The notes under the pieces: model-generated
Seen by the model: only the letters and a program-made list of their open reading frames with translations
What the model was told of the DNA's origin: nothing
The model's database searches: none
Shown: piece after piece, positions 9,701 to 18,103 of the stretch
Layout of the letters: every line of letters begins with the position of its first letter
Numbering within the stretch: position 1 is the first letter of the stretch
Program-made: the position numbers and the translations under genes
Source: Bacteroidota bacterium
GTDB lineage: Bacteria; Bacteroidota; Bacteroidia; Bacteroidales; F082
NCBI GenBank assembly: GCA_020444415.1
Contig: JAHLLA010000001.1
Coordinates: 124,001-188,000 of the forward strand
Direction of reading: 5' to 3'
Length of the DNA stretch: 64,000 bases

Positions 9701-10278
9701 AAATCTTCGTGTTCAAAGTATTCAACTTTCTGGATTTCGTGTGAAGTACGGAATCCATCAAACATATGTAAAAATGGAATTCTTGTACGTAAACTTACAA
9801 AGTGTGCGATCGGTGCAATATCCATAATTTCCTGGACGCTGCCGGTCGCCAGTATGGCAAAACCTGTTTGACGCGCACTCATCACATCACTATGATCGCC
9901 AAAAATAGATAGCGCCTGTGCAGCAAGGCTCCGGGCACTTACATGGAAAACTGCCGGTAAAAGTTCACCTGCAATTTTATACATATTCGGTATCATTAAC
10001 AGCAGTCCCTGTGACGCTGTGAAAGTAGTGGTTAAAACGCCAGACTGCAAAGAGCCATGCACCGCACCCGCGGCACCGCCTTCTGATTGCATTTCGGCGA
10101 CACTTACCGTTTCATTAAAAATATTCTTTCTTCCATATGCCGACCATTCATCAACATATTCGGCCATAGTTGAAGAAGGTGTAATAGGATATATGGCGGC
10201 CAGTTCACTAAACATATAGGCTACATGAGCAGCTGCATAGTTACCGTCACAAGTGATAAATCTTTTCTTTTTATTCAT
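6739..10278 (-). CDS. nifJ: Pyruvate:ferredoxin (flavodoxin) oxidoreductase, single chain
   Basis: Oxidises pyruvate and CoA to acetyl-CoA and CO2, passing two electrons to ferredoxin or flavodoxin: a central step in anaerobic Bacteroidota. The 1179 aa match the fused homodimeric PFOR. In order: the pyrimidine-binding domain (AAHVAYMFSELAAIYPITPSS), the CoA/transketolase-like domain, the gamma domain (GLGADGTVGANKNSIKIIG), two 4Fe-4S motifs (CIQCNQCAFVCPH and CTGCGSCADVCPS), and the TPP domain (CAGCGETPY, FGGDGWAYDIGYGG, MDTEVYSNTGGQ). All cluster cysteines seen are intact. It is convergent with the acyltransferase and divergent from the flavoprotein at 10484. A possible -7 variant on the minus strand is TATTTTCG (10327-10334). 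Confidence 0.97.
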   Translation of the reverse strand: MNKKKRFITCDGNYAAAHVAYMFSELAAIYPITPSSTMAEYVDEWSAYGRKNIFNETVSVAEMQSEGGAAGAVHGSLQSGVLTTTFTASQGLLLMIPNMYKIAGELLPAVFHVSARSLAAQALSIFGDHSDVMSARQTGFAILATGSVQEIMDIAPIAHFVSLRTRIPFLHMFDGFRTSHEIQKVEYFEHEDLNHLFPWEDVQKFRDNALNPEHPVTRGTAQNPDIYFQAREASNRFYDPIPDLVEEYMQEIKKLTGREYHPFAYHGAEDAEHVVIAMGSSTETIRETIDHLVSKGEKVGMISVHLYRPFSEKYLLRVMPKTVKKIAVLDRTKEPGANGEPLYLDIKEIFYNKKNAPEIYGGRYGLSSKDTTPAQIISVFENLKLPEPKNGFTVGIVDDVTYKSLPLLPEVSITPKGTYEAKFYGLGADGTVGANKNSIKIIGEATDKYAQAYFAYDSKKSGGITTSHLRFGDHPIRSTYLVNTPDFVACHVPAYLNKYDMLKGMKKGGTFLLNSIWDEEETNNRLPDHMKKFMAENDIKFYMINATKIASDIGLGSRTNTIMQAAFFKVAEIIPYEEAETLMKSFIKKTYGRKGDEIVGMNFAAVDKGAEVIEMKVPKEWAKIGLKKEANPYADMPEFVRDVVKPIEHLKGDDLPVSAFLGREDGSFPPGTAAFEKRGIAVNVPEWLPENCIQCNQCAFVCPHAVIRPFLIDEEEAKQVPDDVVLLDTKGKLAPHKFRIQVSVLDCTGCGSCADVCPSKEKSLVMVPLEEQMHEDANWDFFINNISPKDHVVDKFANLKNSQFAQSLFEFSGACAGCGETPYIQLITQLYGDRMMIANATGCSSIYGGSAPSTPYTTNAEGKGPAWANSLFEDNAEYGYGMAIGVRKMRERIEILMKEALENKIDADRKEAFEGWLAAMHDGEASKTASAKVSEVLKGKKDDLAKQLMKLEQYFIKKSVWSFGGDGWAYDIGYGGLDHVLASGEDINILVMDTEVYSNTGGQASKASPTGAVAKFATSGKVVRKKDLGAIFMTYGYIYVAQVAMGANMNQYFKAVKEAESFPGPSLIIAYSPCIAHGLRNTMAESQAEEKFAVDSGYWSLFRYNPLLEDEGKNPFQLDSKEPDWNKFEQFRDMEVRFLSLKKTFPERAKELGALAIKNAKWRYEFYKRHAAMDYSLVE

Positions 10279-10483
10279 ATTTTTTACTTTTAGAAAAGCT
10301 TGATTATAATTTTCAAAAAATTTTAGCGAAAATACTCATTTCGGATGTCTTTTAAACCGAATTTTAAGACAATTATCGCTGCCTGAATAATTTAAAACGA
10401 ATTTAGATTATCATACGGTCCTATTAAGGTTTTTTTGTGCTAATTTTACCCCTCAAACGATTGCAAACGCAAAAAATAAACAT

Positions 10484-11497
10484 ATGGACCTGAAAACAAA
10501 ATATCTTGGCTTAGAATTAAAAAATCCAATCATAGTGGGTGCCAGCAATCTGGTAACCAATATTGGGATGCTCAAAGAACTGGAAAACGCGGGCGCTGCT
10601 GCCATCGTGTACAAATCGTTATTTGAAGAACAAATCCAGTTGGAGAATTATAAACTGGATGAACAAATGACCGGTTATGATGAACGATACGGTGAAATGA
10701 CTTCCCTTTTCCCGAGTGATATTTATGAAGCAGGACCTGAGGAGTTTTTAATGCATTTCCGAGATGCGAAAAAAGCGTTGAGCATTCCATTAATTGCTAG
10801 CTTAAATGCTGTGCAGTTCGATACCTGGAATGAATATGCAAAAAAACTGGAAGATGCCGGTGCTGATGCCCTTGAACTAAACCTATACAACAACCCGAAA
10901 GAATTTGAAATGGATGGCCGTTCCATTTTGAACGAGGAACTCGATATTATTGAGGGCGTTAAAAAACATGTTAAAATTCCGGTGAGTGTAAAGTTGAGCC
11001 CGTTTTATACGAATCCATTGTACACCTTTAATGAAATGGATAAAAAAGGTGTAGATGGACTGGTATTGTTTAACAAGCTTTTTCAGCCCGACATTAATGT
11101 GAATACACAGGAAATGTTCTATCCATATAACCTCAGCTCAGAGTTCGACAGCCGTTTGCCTATGCGATATGTAGGTATATTGTATGATGAAATAAACGCG
11201 GATATTTGCGCCAATCGCGGTTTGTTTACCGGCGAAGATGTGGTGAAAATGATACTTGCAGGTGCCAATGCCGTTGAAGTGGTAAGTGCCATATACAAAC
11301 ACGGGCCAAAGCAGATCACCAAAATGCTGGAGGATATGGAAATCTGGATGGCGAATAACCAATACGAAAGCCCTGATGAATTCAGGGGTAAATTATCCAA
11401 AAAGAATATTAAAGATCCGTTTGCCTACAGAAGAGCGCAATACGTGGATATTTTAATGAAATCCTCAGAGATATTTAAAAAATACCCGATTATTTAA
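10484..11497 (+). CDS. Dihydroorotate-dehydrogenase-like FMN protein
   Basis: A TIM-barrel flavoprotein of 337 aa resembling class 1 dihydroorotate dehydrogenase: MDLKTKYLGLELKNPIIVGAS at the start (substrate loop), SVKLSPFYTN in the middle, and the phosphate-binding GANAVEVVSAIYKHG near the end. Genuine PyrD has a catalytic Cys or Ser in an N-x2-CPN-like loop; here the equivalent stretch reads LNLYNNPKEF, without that cysteine, so pyrimidine synthesis is doubtful. This -like group is, as I recall, often next to nifJ in Bacteroidota and cyanobacteria, and here it is divergent from PFOR by 205 bases. A redox role linked to PFOR is inference. Confidence 0.8.
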   Translation: MDLKTKYLGLELKNPIIVGASNLVTNIGMLKELENAGAAAIVYKSLFEEQIQLENYKLDEQMTGYDERYGEMTSLFPSDIYEAGPEEFLMHFRDAKKALSIPLIASLNAVQFDTWNEYAKKLEDAGADALELNLYNNPKEFEMDGRSILNEELDIIEGVKKHVKIPVSVKLSPFYTNPLYTFNEMDKKGVDGLVLFNKLFQPDINVNTQEMFYPYNLSSEFDSRLPMRYVGILYDEINADICANRGLFTGEDVVKMILAGANAVEVVSAIYKHGPKQITKMLEDMEIWMANNQYESPDEFRGKLSKKNIKDPFAYRRAQYVDILMKSSEIFKKYPII

Positions 11498-11506
11498 AAA
11501 TTTATT

Positions 11507-11531
11507 AGCTGCCAGCCGGCAGCTTTTTTTT
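11507..11531 (+). terminator. Terminator between convergent genes
   Basis: AGCTGCC (11507-11513), loop AGCC, GGCAGCT (11518-11524) followed by eight Ts. It ends the flavoprotein gene just before the convergent T9SS protein gene. Confidence 0.85.
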
Positions 11532-11532
11532 C

Positions 11533-14094
11533 TTAGTCAGTTATCTGAATCTTTACGGTATATATTTCTTTATCTAGTTTAATACTGCCGATATATAATC
11601 CCGGCGCTACTTTTGCACCGCCGAAGTTCGTCGCATCCCAAATGACTTTGTTATGACCAACAGGAAGATGCAACACTTTCACTTTTCTTCCTGAAATATC
11701 AGTGATCTCGATTTGGCTGTTTTCCTTAAACAATCCGTTGATCTCTATGGTAATATTTCCGTTCCGGGCACTGGCCGGATTTGGATAAGTTCTAAGCTTA
11801 GAAGATGCTTCAAATGTAGCTTCTTGGGTACCTACCAGGTAATCCAGGTTCAGGCTATAGGCCGAAATTCCATAAGTTCCGATCACCAGCTTACGCGTGG
11901 GGTTATGAATCTTCATGGCAGTAACGGGTACATTGGGCAGGTTGTTCATGATATTTTCCCAGTATTCGCCACCATCTTCTGAATAATACACCCCGGCATC
12001 GGTTCCAACAAAAAGGTATCCTTCATTTTCGGGATCCAATTTAATGTTATTCACAGGTAGATCGGGCAGATTGCCGGAAATATTTGTCCAGTTTTCACCA
12101 AGATCAGTCGATTTGAACACATGGGGCTGTGCTTCATCCCATCTGAATCCGGAAACGGTTGCGTAAATGGTATTTTCATCGAATGGGTCAGTTTCAACAC
12201 GGGTGATCCAGCGCACCGGCAATCCTTCAGTAATATCTGTCCAAACCAGCCCGTTGGTGGTGGAAATATGCACCCTTCCATCTGCCGATCCGGCCAACAC
12301 AATAGTAGGGTTTAAAGATGATATGGCAAGCGTGGTGAGTGTATGAAAGCTGCCTGAGCTGCCCTCTGTAAGATCGCCTGAAACCGGCGTCCAATTCCAA
12401 CCTCCATTGGTCGTTTTCCATACCCTGTGTGTGCCAAAATATAGTGTTTCCGGGTCTTCTGGATGCATGATCAATGGTGCCGACCAGTTGATACGGTCAT
12501 TGTCCATTTGCCCGGCGATATAATCAAAATCCCAGCCCCCGTCAGTTGATTTATACAAACCACCATTTTGTGATTCGGCATAGATGTTATCGTTATTGGT
12601 GTAATCCACAAGGCTGTAAAAGCCATCGCCACCAAGTATGGCTTGCCAGCTATCCGTAGCGCCGGTTAAGGTACGTACCGTGTTATTATCCTGCGTGCCA
12701 CCGTACAACCTGTGCGGCATCAGGTAATCAATTTCAATATCATAAAACTGTGTTATTCCGAGCTTATTCAGCTTCTGCCAGTCTTCTCCATAATTATCAC
12801 TGATGTATAATCCGCCATCATTTCCTTCAAATATTCTACCTGTATTTTCATCAATAAACATGGCATGATGGTCTACATGTATTTCATTGAAATTAAAATA
12901 ACCGGCAATGTGGTTCCATGAATTGCCACCATTATCGGAGCGGTACATATCCACACCGAATACATACACCCGGTTTTCATTCACAGGATCCACCCTGATC
13001 TGCCCAAAATACCAGCCAAAGGAGCTGTTCATGCCATCGAGCGCATTGTCATTTGTCTGGTTCCAGGTATCGCCCCCGTCATTTGTTTTATAAACGTTAA
13101 CTTCTGTGTTCGGCATATCATACACCGCGTATAAAACATCGGGATTAGATTTTGCAATAGCAAGGCCAATTCTGCCAACATTGCTTCCTGTTGGCACGCC
13201 ATTGGTCATCTCTTCCCAGGTATCGCCACCATCGGTTGATTTCCATATACCGGAACCGTCGCCAAATGAATTACGGGAGTTTAATCCACGCTTCCGTTCC
13301 CACATGGCTGCATATAATATTTCCGGGTTTTCAGGATGCTGCACCAGGTCAACACCGGAAGTAGAATCGTTGACAAACAGCACTTGTTCCCAGTTCACTC
13401 CCCCATTCTGGCTCCTGTAAATACCTCTTTCGCCACCAACTGAAAAAAGATTGCCACAAGCGGCTACAAAAACATTTTCTGAGTTGCTGTAATCAACTAA
13501 AATACGACCCACATATGCAGACGCATTTAACCCGATATTTTCCCAGGTTTCACCACCATTGGTTGTTTTATAAACACCATCACCGATAAAACTATAACTG
13601 GAGGCATTGGCTTCACCGGTTCCTGCATACAATACGTCCGGGTTATTCGGGTCGATAGCAACAGCACCTATAGAAATTGTTGTCGCTGCTGTAAAGGTAT
13701 TTTCCCAGGTAGTGCCAAGGTCGGTTGTTTTTAATACACCTCCTGAAGCTGCAGCAACATATATTGTATTCAGGTCTGATGGATGAATGGCCAAGTCCGT
13801 GATACGTCCACCAATATTGGTCGGGCCTTCAAACTCCCAGTCCAGTCTAAGATCGCGGGATGCATTTTTTTGCGCAGAAGCTTCACGCATGGCACTGATG
13901 TATGATTCAGGCTTGATGTACTCGTATGGATAGCTTCGTTGGTAATCCATCCAGTGGCTCGGATAGAAAGGTGTATTCTTTTCAAATGCCTGTTCAGTTG
14001 CTAAACTTGTATTTTCATTTAAAAGATCAAACATTAATACGGCCACCATGCAAATGGCAGTTAAAACTGTTATCATTAAGATACGATACCTCAT
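11533..14094 (-). CDS. Secreted BNR/VPS10-like repeat protein with T9SS sorting domain
   Basis: An 853-aa exported protein. An N-terminal signal/anchor (residues about 4-25) is followed by a long beta-propeller region built of sortilin/BNR-type Asp-box repeats, visible as STDGGDTWEE, KTNDGGDTWNQ, RSDNGGNSWNH, KTTNGGWNW and STDLGENWTN. The last 80 residues form a type A T9SS sorting domain (TYPNPASARNG...GLYIGSIKL...YTVKIQITD), so it should be secreted across the outer membrane by the gliding/Por system and attached to the surface. No glycosidase catalytic residues can be assigned. It is the last gene of the five-gene glycan operon, 39 bases after GH92, so surface glycan or glycoprotein binding is a reasonable inference. 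Confidence 0.85.
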   Translation of the reverse strand: MRYRILMITVLTAICMVAVLMFDLLNENTSLATEQAFEKNTPFYPSHWMDYQRSYPYEYIKPESYISAMREASAQKNASRDLRLDWEFEGPTNIGGRITDLAIHPSDLNTIYVAAASGGVLKTTDLGTTWENTFTAATTISIGAVAIDPNNPDVLYAGTGEANASSYSFIGDGVYKTTNGGETWENIGLNASAYVGRILVDYSNSENVFVAACGNLFSVGGERGIYRSQNGGVNWEQVLFVNDSTSGVDLVQHPENPEILYAAMWERKRGLNSRNSFGDGSGIWKSTDGGDTWEEMTNGVPTGSNVGRIGLAIAKSNPDVLYAVYDMPNTEVNVYKTNDGGDTWNQTNDNALDGMNSSFGWYFGQIRVDPVNENRVYVFGVDMYRSDNGGNSWNHIAGYFNFNEIHVDHHAMFIDENTGRIFEGNDGGLYISDNYGEDWQKLNKLGITQFYDIEIDYLMPHRLYGGTQDNNTVRTLTGATDSWQAILGGDGFYSLVDYTNNDNIYAESQNGGLYKSTDGGWDFDYIAGQMDNDRINWSAPLIMHPEDPETLYFGTHRVWKTTNGGWNWTPVSGDLTEGSSGSFHTLTTLAISSLNPTIVLAGSADGRVHISTTNGLVWTDITEGLPVRWITRVETDPFDENTIYATVSGFRWDEAQPHVFKSTDLGENWTNISGNLPDLPVNNIKLDPENEGYLFVGTDAGVYYSEDGGEYWENIMNNLPNVPVTAMKIHNPTRKLVIGTYGISAYSLNLDYLVGTQEATFEASSKLRTYPNPASARNGNITIEINGLFKENSQIEITDISGRKVKVLHLPVGHNKVIWDATNFGGAKVAPGLYIGSIKLDKEIYTVKIQITD

Positions 14095-14133
14095 TTTTTT
14101 ATTTTTTAATTTTTATTTTCTCAAAATTACAAT

Positions 14134-17109
14134 TTATTTTACCCACACTTCGTCTACAAAAATCCAGGAAGGTTCCCCGGAACCTTTGTGCCAATCAGGA
14201 CAAAAGGCTTTATTTTTAGCGTATACCCTTATATATCTTACGTTTTGCCTGGAAATCCTGATTTCAAAATCTTTGACAATTCCTCCTTCGGTTTTTTCAT
14301 CTACATCACTTTCGATACGTTTAAGCGTTTCAAAATGTATGCTATCTGCTGATATTTCAAACTGCACCCATTCGGGCATAAAAATCCATGAATTCTGATC
14401 CTGTAGGAATCCAGCACCTATTCTTCTCACTTGTTGCACCTCACCCAGATCAATTGTAGCGTCCAGGTCAACACCCCAATAGCCCTGCCAGTTACCAGTT
14501 TTAAAATCGGCACCACCCCTGAGGGTATTTACCAGCGCTATATCGCCACCGGCAGTGTATTGCACACTGTAAGGATTGGTTATTGTTACGGATCTGCCCG
14601 GGGGTATTTTTACAAATTCTGCTTCTTCCAAGAGGCTTTTTTCGCCCTGCAAACTGGCTAAAGCAACCAATGAAGTTTTTTCATGAAGTGTTAATGTCAG
14701 ATTGTATTCTTTCAAATCGGGTGTAGCCGAATTTGTTTGATAGGCCCAGAATAATTCTGCATCTTCGGAGATATGCTTTATTTCCACTTCCAGAGGATCC
14801 GTAAAAGTTTTAGAATCTGCTTTGAAATACGGTACTGGCGTGATCAAATGTTCTGTGATTTTTTGAACGGGACGATTATCAGGCACCAATCCCCAGGATT
14901 TTTTAGGTTCTTTACCCATCGTAAATTCAAGCAACCCACCATTCATGATCATATCATGGGTGATGTATGATTTCGTCCAGGGTTCTCCATTATAAGTGAT
15001 CGCATGGACATAAACATTACTTTTCGAAGCTTCCTTCGCCTTTATTTCAAACGATTTACCATTTTCCAATTCGATGACCATCGATTTAAATAGTGGCGTT
15101 CCGAAAACATATTTGTCGCTTCCAGGCGTGACAGGGTAAAACCCCATAGCACTCATCACATACCATGCCGACATCTGTCCGCAATCTTCATTACCACTCA
15201 GTCCATCCGGTTTGTTGGAGTATAATTCGTCCATAATCCGACGTACCAGTTTCTGTGTTTTCCATGGTTTTCCCACATAATTATACAGGTAAGCCATATG
15301 ATGGCTGGGCTCGTTTCCATGGGCATACTGACCAATTAGTCCTGTGATATCCGATTGGTGACGCCCAGTTAACAAAGCATCTGCAGTAAACAACTCATCG
15401 AGCTTTTTATCATAAGCCTCATCACCGCCAAGCATTTCAATATGGGTATTAATATCCTGTGGTACAAAAAAGTTGTATTGCCAGGTATTCGCTTCGGTAA
15501 GCATAAAATTAACCTCGGTGGGATTAAATGGTTCGACAAAGCAGCCATTCGTTTTACCCCTGAAAAAGCCTGATTCTTTATCAAATATATTTTTATAATA
15601 TTGTGCTCTTTTTGTATATTCCTGGTAAACTTCATCCCGCTCTAGAATCCTGGCCATTTCTGCTATACACCAATCATCGTAGGCGTATTCCAGTGTTCTC
15701 GAAACCGACTCCCCTTCCATATCGGCAGGAATATATCCTTTTTCACGATACACTTTCAATCCAAACTGATCCGCATTGGCAGATGCCTGCATGGCACGGA
15801 GTGCTTCCCCGGCATCAAAATCATGAATTCCTTTCACATAAGCATCAACAATTACAGGTACCGCATGATAACCGATCATGCAATTGGTTTCATTGGCTGC
15901 TAACTCCCATACCGGAAGTAAACCCTGACGCTTATAGATATCGAGCATGGACAAAATAAAATCATTGGTACGTTCCCTTTCAATAATGCTGAATAATGGG
16001 TGAAGTGCTCTGAATGTATCCCAGAGTGAAAATACGGTATACATATTGAAGTCCTTTGCCGTATGTTTTTTCAAATCATGACCCCTGTACCGACCGTCAA
16101 CATCTGTATATAAATTAGGTGCTAACATGGTATGATAAAGGGCGGTATAAAAAACTTCTTTTTGTTCGTCTGTCCCGCCTTCTACTTTCATTTTATTTAT
16201 CTGTTCTTTCCACTTTGTTTCAGCTACCAGTTTTACTGAATCAAAATTCCAGGAAGGTATTTCCGTTAAAAGATTGTTTTTAGCTCCTTTTATATCGACC
16301 GCAGATATACCCACTTTAACAAAGATCAAGGTCCGTGAGTCGGTGGAGAAATCAAACCAGGCTTTAAGATTTTCACCTTTTGCAGACTTTGCACCGTTCT
16401 TTTCAAGGTCATCTTCCAGAATTACATAGGATGAGAATGGTTCTGAAAATTCGGCATAGAAATACAGGAACTGATCTTTCGCCCAGCCATTTGTTCTTCT
16501 GAAACCTGAAATGGCGCGGTCACTCTCTATCTTTATTTCCGAACTGATGATGGTTTCAGAAATAACGCTTTCCTTCAGGTCAACAATGATGTGCGCCTGG
16601 TCAGTTTTTGGGAATAAATATTTATGAAACCCTGCGTGTTCTGTGGCTGTCAGCCCAACATAAATGTCATAATCGTGCAGGTGTACCGCGTAATAACCAG
16701 CTTTGGCCATTTCCATATCATGCAAAAAAGTGGAGGCGTATCCCGAATCGGGATGTTGAGCCGTGCCGGGCATTGTTTGAACTTCACCCACGGTAGGCAT
16801 AAACCTGATGTCGCCGTAATCGCCAACACCTGTGCCACTCAGGTGGGTATGGCTAAATCCGAAAATAATGCTGTCAGAGTAATGATAACCTGAGCATCCA
16901 TCCCAACTGTCTTTACGCGTATCAGGGCTCAGTTGCACCATTCCGAATGGAACGGTAGCTCCCGGGTAAGTATGTCCATGACCTCCTGTTCCAATGAATG
17001 GGTTGATATAATCATAAGGTTCTTTGGGTTGTGGCTTGCTGCATGCCTGAAATAAAAAGAAGCTTGCTAATAAAGCGAAAAGCAATACTTTAAAAATTGG
17101 ATTTTTCAT
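14134..17109 (-). CDS. GH92 alpha-mannosidase lipoprotein with C-terminal discoidin-like domain
   Basis: Exo-alpha-mannosidase (calcium-dependent, inverting, family GH92) trimming mannose from N-glycans. From the ATG at 17109 the 991-aa protein has a lipoprotein signal ending ASFFLFQAC, so it is membrane anchored. GH92 blocks are strong: NPFIGTGGHGHTYPGATVPFGMVQLSPDT at the N-terminus (in pieces), TDVDGRYRGHD, EPSHHMAYLYNYVGKPW and GLSGNEDCGQMSAWYVMSAMGFYPV (in pieces). A chitobiase-like C-terminal segment and an F5/8 type C (discoidin) domain follow, likely for carbohydrate binding. The further upstream in-frame start would overlap the asparaginase gene and precede the signal peptide, so it is rejected. 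It lies 1 base after the asparaginase stop. Confidence 0.93.
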   Translation of the reverse strand: MKNPIFKVLLFALLASFFLFQACSKPQPKEPYDYINPFIGTGGHGHTYPGATVPFGMVQLSPDTRKDSWDGCSGYHYSDSIIFGFSHTHLSGTGVGDYGDIRFMPTVGEVQTMPGTAQHPDSGYASTFLHDMEMAKAGYYAVHLHDYDIYVGLTATEHAGFHKYLFPKTDQAHIIVDLKESVISETIISSEIKIESDRAISGFRRTNGWAKDQFLYFYAEFSEPFSSYVILEDDLEKNGAKSAKGENLKAWFDFSTDSRTLIFVKVGISAVDIKGAKNNLLTEIPSWNFDSVKLVAETKWKEQINKMKVEGGTDEQKEVFYTALYHTMLAPNLYTDVDGRYRGHDLKKHTAKDFNMYTVFSLWDTFRALHPLFSIIERERTNDFILSMLDIYKRQGLLPVWELAANETNCMIGYHAVPVIVDAYVKGIHDFDAGEALRAMQASANADQFGLKVYREKGYIPADMEGESVSRTLEYAYDDWCIAEMARILERDEVYQEYTKRAQYYKNIFDKESGFFRGKTNGCFVEPFNPTEVNFMLTEANTWQYNFFVPQDINTHIEMLGGDEAYDKKLDELFTADALLTGRHQSDITGLIGQYAHGNEPSHHMAYLYNYVGKPWKTQKLVRRIMDELYSNKPDGLSGNEDCGQMSAWYVMSAMGFYPVTPGSDKYVFGTPLFKSMVIELENGKSFEIKAKEASKSNVYVHAITYNGEPWTKSYITHDMIMNGGLLEFTMGKEPKKSWGLVPDNRPVQKITEHLITPVPYFKADSKTFTDPLEVEIKHISEDAELFWAYQTNSATPDLKEYNLTLTLHEKTSLVALASLQGEKSLLEEAEFVKIPPGRSVTITNPYSVQYTAGGDIALVNTLRGGADFKTGNWQGYWGVDLDATIDLGEVQQVRRIGAGFLQDQNSWIFMPEWVQFEISADSIHFETLKRIESDVDEKTEGGIVKDFEIRISRQNVRYIRVYAKNKAFCPDWHKGSGEPSWIFVDEVWVK

Positions 17110-17110
17110 A

Positions 17111-18103
17111 TTAATAATAAGATTTGCTATCATGCATTGCATTTTTATTTTCCTGGTATAAGGCAAAATTAAAACCCGGTTGCAGACAAAAAGCTCCGGT
17201 TTCGCCTTTTTTATTCACAGCGATAAATCCGACCTGTCGGATCTTATTTTCAGGCACTTTATTTACGATTCTTGTTACTGTTTCTTCGCATGCCTGCTGC
17301 GGGCTCCTGCCATTGCGCATCAATTCTACCACCAGAAATGAACCGACCACTTTTATTACCAGTTCACCCATACCGGTAGCTGTAGCGCCACCTACTTCGT
17401 TATCAACATACAAACCAGCCCCGATAATGGGAGAATCGCCTACACGTCCTCTCATTTTATAACCCAAACCGCTGGTTGTGCAGGCTCCGGCAATATCACC
17501 ATTTTGATCTACGGCCAATAATCCGATGGTATCATGAAATTCATTGGGTTTATTTTCCCAATTGGCTTCAGGGTTATATTTTGATTCTTTTAGCCACTCT
17601 TTCCATGCTTTTTCTGCTGCTGGTGTCAGCAAGTCTTGCTCCACAAATCCATTTTCTAAAGCGAACTGCAAAGCGCCTTCACCTGACAGCATTACATGTG
17701 GGGTTTTTTCCATCACCAAACGGGCGACAGATATGGGATGAACAATATTTTCAAGAAAACAAACCGAACCTGCATTTCCATCCGGGCCCATAATGCATGC
17801 ATCAAGGGTAACATATCCATCCCGGTCAGGTAATCCACCCAAACCTACACTTCTGTTTTCGGGGTCAGCTTCAGGAATCATAACGCCCTGTTCAACAGCA
17901 TCTACAACGCTGCCGCCACATGTTAGCACCTCAATAGCTTTTGCATTGGCATCAATTCCGTGAATCCATGTGGAAATGATAACAGGCAATGATTTTTCAG
18001 GTGCAAACTCATTAAATATCGGTTGGGCTTTTAATGTACCAGGTATCAAACTCAATGCCCCTGCTGCTGAAAGATTTTCTATAAATTTTCTTCTGTTGAT
18101 CAT
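17111..18103 (-). CDS. N4-(beta-N-acetylglucosaminyl)-L-asparaginase (glycosylasparaginase)
   Basis: An Ntn-hydrolase that cleaves the bond between asparagine and the first GlcNAc of an N-glycan. The 330-aa precursor self-cleaves before the catalytic threonine, Thr192 in NEFHDTIGLLAVD, and the conserved RVGDSPIIGAGLYVDN and GGATATGMGE blocks follow. The N-terminus has a Tat-like signal (NRRKFIENL followed by a hydrophobic stretch and LKA), suggesting folded export to the periplasm. It overlaps the transporter gene by 4 bases and leads directly into GH92, so the products work together on N-glycans. Confidence 0.93.
   Translation of the reverse strand: MINRRKFIENLSAAGALSLIPGTLKAQPIFNEFAPEKSLPVIISTWIHGIDANAKAIEVLTCGGSVVDAVEQGVMIPEADPENRSVGLGGLPDRDGYVTLDACIMGPDGNAGSVCFLENIVHPISVARLVMEKTPHVMLSGEGALQFALENGFVEQDLLTPAAEKAWKEWLKESKYNPEANWENKPNEFHDTIGLLAVDQNGDIAGACTTSGLGYKMRGRVGDSPIIGAGLYVDNEVGGATATGMGELVIKVVGSFLVVELMRNGRSPQQACEETVTRIVNKVPENKIRQVGFIAVNKKGETGAFCLQPGFNFALYQENKNAMHDSKSYY

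Noticed and set aside
10484-11497. Annotation as PyrD (true dihydroorotate dehydrogenase)
   Set aside because: The catalytic Cys/Ser loop is not present, and the neighbourhood is PFOR and not pyrimidine synthesis.
17110-17166. Longer N-terminus for GH92
   Set aside because: It would precede the lipoprotein signal and overlap the asparaginase gene; the ATG at 17109 fits both.
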